From positions 1 through 12,412 of the forward strand of contig DATBWZ010000007.1 in assembly GCA_036514535.1 (NCBI GenBank): 12,412 nucleotides of DNA. The letters run 5' to 3'. Of the stretch, positions 5,204-11,777 are shown piece by piece. Below the pieces are notes generated by a model. That model had not been told where the DNA came from. It saw only the letters and a list, made by a program, of their open reading frames with translations, and did no database searches. This DNA comes from DATBWZ01 sp036514535. GTDB taxonomy: Bacteria; JAMCPX01; DATBWZ01. Position numbers and translations under genes: made by a program. Position 1 is the first letter of the stretch. Every line of letters begins with the position of its first letter.

Positions 5204-7304
5204 GAAAATATTTGTCATTTCTGCTGCATTGCCAGCTGTGGTTCTGGCGCTTTTTAACCGTATAGAATTATCTGCGAACCTTCATGTTGCATGGATTTCA
5301 ATCTCGTTGATCCCCGCAGGCTTTGTTGCAGGAGTGGCTGTTTCTTCAGTATTTAGGAAAAACGATTACACAACACTTTTTCTTTACCTGACAGGTATTT
5401 CCTCTGGCCTTTCAATATTGCTTGTGCAATATCTCCCTTTTAACGATCAGGGATGGCTTTGGGCTGCGTCTGAATTTTTGCATCTTATTCTCTTTCTGTT
5501 AATTGCATCCGTTCCTTTTTTTATGTATGGCATTATGACAGGGGCAAATTCTTCTCCAGCGCTCATAGGGCTTTCTCTGGGATTTATCCTTCTTCCCGTA
5601 TTCAGGAGTATTGATCCGGATTATTTTGGCGCAGGATTGGTTCTTCTGGTTACTGTTTTCTGTTATTTCTATGTCAGTAGCAGACGGCTGTTAAAGTATC
5701 TGCTTCTGCCGCTTTTTTTTGTTCTGATAGTCTGCGTTAAGCTAAGCATTGATAATAAAGCCGCTGTGAAATGGTGGAAGCCGCTCGGTATCGCCCTTAA
5801 TAATTTCGGCGCAATGATAAAGGAACCCGGTTTTAATTATTTCAAAAGAATTGATTTATTGGAACTTAACGGCAGTATGTATTTTTCTATTAACGGGGAT
5901 ATTAAAAAAAAGATTATGTACAAAACTCCACTGAATAGAAATATGGATTTCCTGACTGAATCACTGCCGTTTATGTTCGGGGGGATCAAAAAAATTGCAT
6001 CTCAGGACGCTCCGCCAGTCCTTATTGAATATTTTTCAGAGCATTACATGGTTGAGGAATTTGCTAATTTTACTATTCTGCCTGATATTGGCGGGCTTGA
6101 AAAGCATATAAAGCCCTCCAGACACGGTTTGCTGAGGGGGTTTTTGCGGGGAAATGATAAACTTTATGATCTTATTCTGATTTATATGGATGATCTGCTT
6201 GAAAGAGGAACAGCATATTCATATTTTGATTCTTTCGCTATTACGGAAGAGGCGATAACAGATTATCTCCAGCACCTTGATCAAAAAGGGCTTCTGTTTA
6301 TAAAAATGAATTACTCCCAGCCTTATCGTTCGGAGATAAAGGTCTTTAACGCAATAGTTAATGCACTGGAGGAAAATGGCAGCGAGCCTTCAGAGAGCCT
6401 TGTTTTTTTACGGTCGGGCATGGAATGCGTTTTTCTTGTCAAAGCGGATGGATACAGCAATGAAGAAACAGAAATGGTGAGAAATTATGCTGTGAGGCAG
6501 GGGCTGACACTTGATTTCTACCTTGGGACGCCGGGGGAATATGGTGCCGCAACCCAGAATTTCACTTATTTTCCCGGCAATGGGAACGCCGCCAACTTTG
6601 ACTTCAGGTCAATAACCGACGATATGCCTTTTGTTGCAAAGACAATTAGATTTTTAAAGATTCCTGAAGCCTTCAAAGAGTATAAATTTCCACAGCGGAC
6701 GATCCTTGATGAAGGCGGGATGAGCCCGTATATATTCCTGCAGAATTTGCTGATTTCAATTTTATTGCTGTTCACTGTGCTTAAAAAAAACATGAAAGCA
6801 ACAGAAAAAAAACGCGCTTTCTGGATGTCCTTTGCGCTCTCCGGGTGCGCTGTAATGGTGATAGTTTTTTTCGGTTTAAGGTTTAAGCCATTTTACTGGT
6901 ATTCGGATGTCCGTGCTCTTGTTCCGGCTTTCTGGCTGACTGTAATTTTTGCCGGAAGATTTTACAATAATTCAAAGAGAAAGCTGCTTTTCATTTTTGG
7001 CCCGTTATGGCTTATGCTGTCGCTTCTTGTTTTGTCTGAGATTAACACCTTCTCCCTGTTTTTTTTCAGCATGCCTGTATTTATTGTGCTTGGATGCTTT
7101 CCTGTATTACCAGTCTCCGATTCCCAGAATTCCATACAGGGAACAGGGATCGCTTTGCTGGTTTTTCCTGCATTTTCAATTTTAATAGCCTGTTCTTACG
7201 GATTGGATGCCCTTTGTGTTGTTGCGGCGTTGATTTTGACTATAACGATTTTTGTTGCTAAAAAAACAGCGGGCAATAATGAATGTAATAAAAACCTGAG
7301 CTGA
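5193..7304 (+). CDS. Polytopic membrane protein with a degenerate spermidine-synthase-like domain
   Basis: The 703-residue product has about seven membrane segments in residues 5-185, a soluble region of about 320 residues, and another five or six membrane segments from about 517 to the end. The soluble region resembles membrane-bound spermidine-synthase-like proteins (aminopropyltransferase/SAM-methyltransferase fold): YDLILIYMDD (from 325), then a FAITEEAITDYLQHLDQKGLLF stretch, then TDDMPF (475-480), the counterpart of the family's TDDRPF. The glycine-rich SAM loop expected around residues 275-300 is not visible; the region reads PPVLIEYFSEHYMVEEF instead. It may therefore not be a working transferase. 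Start is TTG 5193, with Shine-Dalgarno, overlapping rnhB by 11 bases. Substrate and role are unknown; family assignment rests on remembered motif patterns. Confidence 0.65.
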   Translation: MNSKKIFVISAALPAVVLALFNRIELSANLHVAWISISLIPAGFVAGVAVSSVFRKNDYTTLFLYLTGISSGLSILLVQYLPFNDQGWLWAASEFLHLILFLLIASVPFFMYGIMTGANSSPALIGLSLGFILLPVFRSIDPDYFGAGLVLLVTVFCYFYVSSRRLLKYLLLPLFFVLIVCVKLSIDNKAAVKWWKPLGIALNNFGAMIKEPGFNYFKRIDLLELNGSMYFSINGDIKKKIMYKTPLNRNMDFLTESLPFMFGGIKKIASQDAPPVLIEYFSEHYMVEEFANFTILPDIGGLEKHIKPSRHGLLRGFLRGNDKLYDLILIYMDDLLERGTAYSYFDSFAITEEAITDYLQHLDQKGLLFIKMNYSQPYRSEIKVFNAIVNALEENGSEPSESLVFLRSGMECVFLVKADGYSNEETEMVRNYAVRQGLTLDFYLGTPGEYGAATQNFTYFPGNGNAANFDFRSITDDMPFVAKTIRFLKIPEAFKEYKFPQRTILDEGGMSPYIFLQNLLISILLLFTVLKKNMKATEKKRAFWMSFALSGCAVMVIVFFGLRFKPFYWYSDVRALVPAFWLTVIFAGRFYNNSKRKLLFIFGPLWLMLSLLVLSEINTFSLFFFSMPVFIVLGCFPVLPVSDSQNSIQGTGIALLVFPAFSILIACSYGLDALCVVAALILTITIFVAKKTAGNNECNKNLS

Positions 7305-7319
7305 AAAAAATTCAGACTG

Positions 7320-7351
7320 CCTGCATTTGCACAGAAGTTAACCGATGCAGG
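7320..7351. repeat. Inverted repeat upstream of the thiolase-like operon
   Basis: CCTGCAT (7320-7326) and ATGCAGG (7345-7351) are perfect 7-base inverted arms with 18 bases between. There is no T-run directly after it, so it is not a standard terminator. It could be a hairpin in the end of the upstream transcript or a regulator site, about 45 bases before the next -35 box. Confidence 0.35.
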
Positions 7352-7362
7352 ACTGGCAGCCG

Positions 7363-7373
7363 AATGACTCATT
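7363..7373. promoter_or_regulatory. Candidate operator: 11-base palindrome
   Basis: AATGA-C-TCATT is a perfect palindrome 22 bases before the -35 box of the thiolase-like gene. A further TCATTCA sits inside that promoter (7404-7410). Short palindromes arise by chance, so this is only suggestive. Confidence 0.25.
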
Positions 7374-7395
7374 TTTAAAGACACCCCTAAATCTC

Positions 7396-7423
7396 TTGAC
7401 AAATCATTCAGTCAAAATATAAT
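7396..7423 (+). promoter_or_regulatory. Perfect consensus sigma-70 promoter of the thiolase-like operon
   Basis: TTGACA (7396-7401) and TATAAT (7418-7423) both match consensus exactly, with a 16-base spacer. Transcription should start near 7430, two to four bases before the ATG at 7434. An inverted repeat, TTGAC (7396-7400) and GTCAA (7411-7415), overlaps the -35 box and spacer and could be a repressor site. Confidence 0.85.
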
Positions 7424-7433
7424 CTTACGGGAA

Positions 7434-8624
7434 ATGAAAAAAAGTAGAAAATTTCAGCCCGTCCAGATACTCGGTTGCGCTATGACCAGGGTTACGCGTG
7501 CACCGGCGAAGTCCATCAAAGAAATGGCATACGAGGTCTTTTCTGAAGCGATAAAAGATGCCGGGATCTCCAAGGACGATATTGAAGGCCTGTTTGTAAC
7601 TCCTCCCAATTTTCCCGGCCCTCCATCCTTTATGTTTGGCTGTGAACTCGCTGACTATTTTCAGTTAAAGCTCAAATCGCTGAATCTCGTGGAGTGCGGA
7701 GGAAATACATCTACCGCTGCGATTCATTACGCTATTGATGAGATAATTCTTAAGAGGAACAGAATCAACGCTGTTATATCTATTGATGTAAGGTTTGATC
7801 CACAGATGGATTTGGAATTTCTGTTGCCTCAGGGTATATATTTATTATCCTCCATATACGGAGTCCATTTGTCTCAATACGGAATAGGAACGCCGCTGCC
7901 TCTTTATGCTTTGGGCGCGCAGAGATACATGCATGAGAGCAATATAACGGAGGAGGATGCAGCTCGTCTTGCGGTTACTCTCCGCGAGAATGCGTTAAAA
8001 AATCCCAATGCCCAGTACAGGGATCCTATTACGGTAGAGGATGTAATGAAATCTCCGATGATATCGCCGCCATTGAAACTGCTTGATTGCACCTCTTTCT
8101 CAACGGCTGCAGGAGCCTGCATTTTTGCGGATAAGGATATTCGTTCAAAAAAAACAAGCGTTTTTGTGACCGGGCTTGGAGAATTTCATAACAACTCAAG
8201 CTTTATACCGCTTAACGATAGCATTACCAGTTTTCCAAGTGTTAAAGAATCTGCCAGGGAAGCGTATGGAGTTGCAGGGGTAAAGCCTTCCGATATTGAT
8301 GTTGCCGAGATATACGGGGTTTTCAGCTTTACGGAATTGATGCTGTACGAAGATATAGGATTTTTTAAAAGAGGCAGCGCTGCAGGAGCAGTCAGGGAAG
8401 GAATGACTAAAATTGACGGTGAAATACCTATAAACATGAGCGGCGGCAGGTTATCGCTTGGGCATCCTGCGCTGGCTACGCCAATGCTGGAACTGGTGGA
8501 GATAACCAGGCAACTGAGGGGCGAATGCGGCGAACGGCAGGTTAAGAATCCGAAGACCGGCCTTGTTCATTCTGAGCATGGAATGTTGGATGGAAGCACA
8601 GTGCTTATTCTGGAGAGGGGATAA
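7434..8624 (+). CDS. Thiolase-fold acyl-CoA enzyme lacking the usual nucleophilic cysteine (SCP-x/Ltp2-like)
   Basis: The 396 residues follow the SCP-x-type thiolase/lipid-transfer layout: VQILGCAMTRV at the start, a central VECGGNTSTAA, EIYGVFSFTE (Tyr294), NMSGGRLSLGHP (His344), QLRGECGERQV, and the C-terminal HSEHGMLDG. Aligned by eye with VEAACASG-type enzymes, the nucleophile position is Gly90; the only nearby cysteine is Cys88, two residues early. The His of the HDCF motif is Tyr, while the GHP histidine is kept. This suggests it is not a classical thiolase and may be an aldolase/lyase or another CoA-linked enzyme. The partner is the DUF35 gene directly downstream. ATG 7434 has no Shine-Dalgarno and is almost at the predicted transcript start; no other in-frame start fits the N-terminus. 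Substrate is unknown. Confidence 0.82.
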   Translation: MKKSRKFQPVQILGCAMTRVTRAPAKSIKEMAYEVFSEAIKDAGISKDDIEGLFVTPPNFPGPPSFMFGCELADYFQLKLKSLNLVECGGNTSTAAIHYAIDEIILKRNRINAVISIDVRFDPQMDLEFLLPQGIYLLSSIYGVHLSQYGIGTPLPLYALGAQRYMHESNITEEDAARLAVTLRENALKNPNAQYRDPITVEDVMKSPMISPPLKLLDCTSFSTAAGACIFADKDIRSKKTSVFVTGLGEFHNNSSFIPLNDSITSFPSVKESAREAYGVAGVKPSDIDVAEIYGVFSFTELMLYEDIGFFKRGSAAGAVREGMTKIDGEIPINMSGGRLSLGHPALATPMLELVEITRQLRGECGERQVKNPKTGLVHSEHGMLDGSTVLILERG

Positions 8625-8625
8625 A

Positions 8626-9045
8626 ATGGATATTTCGGAGACTATTAAAAAATATACCCTTAACGCATTGGAGCATTTCGGAGATAAAGCCAGCCTTGAA
8701 TTTTTTCAGAGATTAAAAAACCGGGAATTTTCTGCTCCGAAATGCAGGCACTGCGATAAATTTATTTTTCCGCCCAGACGATTCTGTCCGCGATGCTTTA
8801 ACGAGGATATTTTCTGGACAAATCTGCCGGAGAAGGGAATTCTCTACGCCTTCACACAGCAGGAGCGGGCCATTAGATTTTCAAAGCCGGATGTAATAGG
8901 AATTGTTGATCTGAATGGAGTAGGGATGATTCTTACAAAAATTGATGCGCCTATTGACAGTCTGAGGATAGGAATGACTGTTCAGGTGGGATTTATTGAA
9001 ATTGAGAATGGAATGTTTTTGCATCAGTTCAGTCCTGTGAAGTAA
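8626..9045 (+). CDS. DUF35 zinc-ribbon/OB-fold protein, partner of the thiolase-like protein
   Basis: The 139-residue product has a helical N-terminus (1-34), a rubredoxin-like zinc ribbon with Cys40-x2-Cys43-x10-Cys54-x2-Cys57, and an OB-fold from about residue 64 (GILYAFTQQERAIRF, then VIGIVDLNGVGMILTKI). In known systems such proteins form tight complexes with thiolase-fold enzymes, bridging or holding CoA substrates: archaeal acetoacetyl-CoA thiolase/HMG-CoA synthase, BbsA of toluene degradation, and the DUF35 domain of ChsH2 with the aldolase Ltp2. The ATG at 8626 follows GGAGAGGGG with five bases between, and starts one base after the thiolase-like stop codon, so expression is coupled. 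It has no catalytic motif of its own. Its 3' end overlaps that of serS on the other strand by 17 bases. Confidence 0.88.
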   Translation: MDISETIKKYTLNALEHFGDKASLEFFQRLKNREFSAPKCRHCDKFIFPPRRFCPRCFNEDIFWTNLPEKGILYAFTQQERAIRFSKPDVIGIVDLNGVGMILTKIDAPIDSLRIGMTVQVGFIEIENGMFLHQFSPVK

Positions 9046-10315
9046 TTTTCCGCGCTCCACTCATATAAGATACAAGCGCTTCAGGAATAATAATGGAGCC
9101 GTCAGATTGCTGATAGTTTTCAAGAATTGCGACAATGGTTCTTCCAATAGCAAGCCCTGATCCGTTTAGTGTGTGGACAAACTTTGGTTTTTCTTTTGGC
9201 TCGGGCCGGTATTTTATATTTGCCCTCCTTGCCTGAAAATCCTCAAAGTTGGAACAGGAAGAGATTTCTTTATATTCGCCCTGTCCAGGCAGCCAGACCT
9301 CAATATCGTATGTTTTTGCAGAAGCGAAACCAAGATCTCCAGTGCAGAGGCTGACAACGCGGTAGTGAATGTTGAGCCGTTTTAAGACCTCCGCTGCATC
9401 CTCAAGAAGGTTATCCAGTTCTATGTAGGATGTCTCGGGCTCAACGATCTTCACGAGTTCCACTTTATCAAACTGGTGCTGTCTGATGATTCCCCTTACA
9501 TCCTTTCCGTAAGATCCAGCTTCTCTCCGGAAGCAGGGGGAATAGGCAACGTATTTTTTGGGGAGGCATTTTTTTTCAAGGATCTCTTCCCTGTGCAGGT
9601 TGGTTATTGGAACTTCGGCTGTTGGAATCAGGTAAAGATTCTCATTCTCTATCTTGTACATTTCTTCGGCAAATTTTGGCATCTGCGATGTTCCGGTCAT
9701 TGATGCAAGATTAACCATGAATGGCGGCCATATTTCAAAATAGCCGCGGCTCACATGCAGTTCCATCATGAAGTTTAACAATGCCCTCTCAAGACGCGCT
9801 CCCAGCCCCTTCATGACCGTAAACCCCGAGCCTGATAATTTGGTCCCTGCCGCAAAATCCATTATCCGGAGTTTCTCCCCCAACTCCCAGTGGGAAAGCG
9901 GAGTAAATGTCTGAGCCGGTTTTTGCCCCCAGATTTTGACCACTGGATTTTGAAGTGAATCCGCGCCTTCCAGAACCGAAGAATGAATAAGATTAGGTAT
10001 AAGAAGCATGAGTTGACTAAATCTGGATTCAATATCGGACAATTCCCTCTCAATTGCCACTATCTTACTGTCAGTCTTATGCGATTCTTCTCTCAGGGCA
10101 GTTATTTCAGATTCATCCCCGTCTCTTTTCTTGATTTCGCCTACCTTTTTTGATATTTCATTGATTTTCTTTTTCAGTTTTTCAATTTCTGTTATTCTGT
10201 TTCTTCTCTCTGCATCAATTGTGATAATGTTGTCAATATTGAAATCCGAGCCTCTTTTTCTGAGAACATCCTTAACAATGGCCGGATTCTCCCTTATGAA
10301 TTTAATGTCTATCAT
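9029..10315 (-). CDS. serS: Seryl-tRNA synthetase
   Basis: This class II synthetase charges tRNA-Ser with serine. The 428 residues are full length. It opens MIDIKFIRENP and has the long N-terminal antiparallel coiled coil that holds the tRNA long arm (about 30-105). The catalytic domain shows PTAEVPITNLHREEI (231-245), motif 2 as CFRREAGSYGKD and RQHQFDKVE (261-286), the serine-binding region and motif 3 as GLAIGRTIVAILENY (387-401). ATG 10315 gives the standard family start; the in-frame TTG at 10321 is less likely. No convincing Shine-Dalgarno is seen, so it may depend on reading-through from trpB2, whose stop codon lies 39 bases upstream. It converges with the DUF35 gene. Confidence 0.97.
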   Translation of the reverse strand: MIDIKFIRENPAIVKDVLRKRGSDFNIDNIITIDAERRNRITEIEKLKKKINEISKKVGEIKKRDGDESEITALREESHKTDSKIVAIERELSDIESRFSQLMLLIPNLIHSSVLEGADSLQNPVVKIWGQKPAQTFTPLSHWELGEKLRIMDFAAGTKLSGSGFTVMKGLGARLERALLNFMMELHVSRGYFEIWPPFMVNLASMTGTSQMPKFAEEMYKIENENLYLIPTAEVPITNLHREEILEKKCLPKKYVAYSPCFRREAGSYGKDVRGIIRQHQFDKVELVKIVEPETSYIELDNLLEDAAEVLKRLNIHYRVVSLCTGDLGFASAKTYDIEVWLPGQGEYKEISSCSNFEDFQARRANIKYRPEPKEKPKFVHTLNGSGLAIGRTIVAILENYQQSDGSIIIPEALVSYMSGARKITSQD

Positions 10316-10354
10316 AATCAATTGATGGGCATAGTGTTGTTTGCCACCCTGGAG

Positions 10355-11659
10355 TTATACGTCAATCAATTTCCCGCCGAGGAAATCTGAATACGCCTGG
10401 AGGTCAAAATAGCCGTGTCCGCTCAGATTGAAGAGGATGACCTTTTTCTCTTTGTTCTTTTTGCATCTTAATGCCTCTTCCTCAACTGCTTTTATGGCGT
10501 GAGCTGCTTCAGGGGCAGGGATAATACCCTCTATTCTGCTGAAGTCTATTGCAGATTTGAATACAGGGGTTTGGGCAAACGCCTCAGCTTCTATTGCCTT
10601 TTTATTGTAGAGCAGGCAGACTAACGGAGCATCACCGTGATACCGCAGCCCGCCTGCGTGTATCGGCGGCGGGATGAAGGCATTCCCGAGAGTATACATT
10701 TTGAGCAACGGTGTCATCCCGGCAGTATCGCCAAAGTCATATCTGTATTCTCCCTTTGTGAGCGTGGGACATGCTGAGGGTTCAACAGCCACAGCTCTGA
10801 GTTTGGGCTTTTTGCCCTGTAGTTTGTCCATCAGGAACGGAAAAGCGATACCTGCAAAGTTTGAGCCGCCGCCGATGCATCCATAGATTATATCCGGATA
10901 CTCACCGGCTATCTCCATTTGTTTCTTTGCTTCAAGCCCTATAACTGTCTGATGCAGAAGGACATGGTTGAGCACGCTGCCGAGGGCGTAGTTAGTGCTT
11001 TTTTTGGATACTGCATCCTCAATGGCTTCACTTATTGCAATGCCGAGGCTGCCTGTGCAATCCGGGTCATTTCCCCGGATCTTTCGCCCTGCCTCTGTGG
11101 TATTGCTTGGGGAAGGGATTACATTAGCGCCCCATGTTTCCATAAGGATCCTGCGGTAAGGCTTCTGTTCAAAACTTATTTTAACCATGTAAACAGTGCA
11201 CTCCATGCCAAAGAGGCTTGTCGCGAATGCAAGGGCGCTTCCCCACTGTCCTGCGCCGGTCTCCGTTGCAAGCCTTTTTATTCCGGCCTTTTTATTATAA
11301 TATGCCTGCGCTACCGAGGTATTGGGCTTATGGCTTCCTGGAGGGGAGTTGCCTTCATATTTGTAATAAATATGAGCTGGTGTTCCTAAAAAATTCTCCC
11401 ATTTCTCTGCGCGATAAAGCGGTGTGGGCCTCCAGGTTGAGTATATTTCAAGTATTTCCTCAGGGATTTTAATCCATCTCTCAGGCGACATCTCCTGTTC
11501 AAGAAGCCCCATCGGAAAGATTGCTGCAAGTTTCTCCGGAGCAATAGGCTGTTTTGTCCCCGGATCAAGGGGTGGATCGAGCGGAGCTGGCAGGTCCGGA
11601 ATGATATTGTACCACTCCTTCGGAATATCATTTGAGTTAAGCATGATTTTTTTACCCAT
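10355..11659 (-). CDS. trpB: Tryptophan synthase beta chain, TrpB2 type
   Basis: TrpB2 is the pyridoxal-phosphate enzyme that joins indole to a serine-derived aminoacrylate, and usually works without TrpA; reported archaeal TrpB2 enzymes prefer O-phosphoserine. The 434-residue chain carries the TrpB2 N-terminal extension (about 1-75), RPTPLYRAEKWENFL (77-91), the PLP lysine Lys111 in GSHKPNT, TETGAGQWGSALAFA (132-146), GSLGIAISEA (203-212), SVLNHVLLHQTVIG (228-241) and the phosphate loop GCIGGGSNFAG (260-270), then NLSGHG near the end. These distinguish TrpB2 from TrpB1. The ATG at 11659 has AGGAGG six bases upstream. It precedes serS and is divergent from a HAD phosphatase. No other trp gene lies in the window. 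Confidence 0.93.
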   Translation of the reverse strand: MGKKIMLNSNDIPKEWYNIIPDLPAPLDPPLDPGTKQPIAPEKLAAIFPMGLLEQEMSPERWIKIPEEILEIYSTWRPTPLYRAEKWENFLGTPAHIYYKYEGNSPPGSHKPNTSVAQAYYNKKAGIKRLATETGAGQWGSALAFATSLFGMECTVYMVKISFEQKPYRRILMETWGANVIPSPSNTTEAGRKIRGNDPDCTGSLGIAISEAIEDAVSKKSTNYALGSVLNHVLLHQTVIGLEAKKQMEIAGEYPDIIYGCIGGGSNFAGIAFPFLMDKLQGKKPKLRAVAVEPSACPTLTKGEYRYDFGDTAGMTPLLKMYTLGNAFIPPPIHAGGLRYHGDAPLVCLLYNKKAIEAEAFAQTPVFKSAIDFSRIEGIIPAPEAAHAIKAVEEEALRCKKNKEKKVILFNLSGHGYFDLQAYSDFLGGKLIDV

Positions 11660-11665
11660 AAATGA

Positions 11666-11671
11666 CCTCCT
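11666..11671 (-). promoter_or_regulatory. Consensus Shine-Dalgarno of trpB2
   Basis: AGGAGG on the minus strand, six bases before ATG 11659. This shows that the organism uses strong Shine-Dalgarno sites where a leader exists, unlike rsmI and the thiolase-like gene. Confidence 0.8.
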
Positions 11672-11689
11672 CTGAAAATTTAATATAAA

Positions 11690-11718
11690 ACTTTATCAAA
11701 TATTTCTTAAAAAGTCAA
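11690..11718 (-). promoter_or_regulatory. Candidate promoter of trpB2-serS
   Basis: On the minus strand, TTGACT (11713-11718), a 17-base spacer and TAAAGT (11690-11695) match consensus at five and four of six bases. The transcript would have a leader of about 24 bases, containing the Shine-Dalgarno site. Confidence 0.5.
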
Positions 11719-11738
11719 AAGAAGAGGATGCTTACCAC

Positions 11739-11767
11739 TTGACCGTCAGGTGTTTTGGTGCTAAAAG
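11739..11767 (+). promoter_or_regulatory. Candidate promoter of the HAD phosphatase gene
   Basis: TTGACC (11739-11744), a 17-base spacer and TAAAAG (11762-11767) match consensus at five and four of six bases. The start of transcription would fall at about 11774, three or four bases before the ATG. The 11660-11777 gap thus holds two divergent promoters and nothing else I can support. Confidence 0.4.
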
Positions 11768-11777
11768 AATACTTGTC

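Noticed and set aside
4838..5218. 126-codon open frame antisense to rnhB
   Set aside because: The sense strand has clear RNase HII motifs; this frame has none.
7301..7315. Hairpin CTGAA-AAAAA-TTCAG at the stop of the membrane protein gene
   Set aside because: The stem has five pairs with only two GC and no T-run follows, so it is not a credible terminator.
10919..11389. 156-codon open frame antisense to trpB2
   Set aside because: It is the shadow of a well-supported gene, shows no family resemblance and has no ribosome site.
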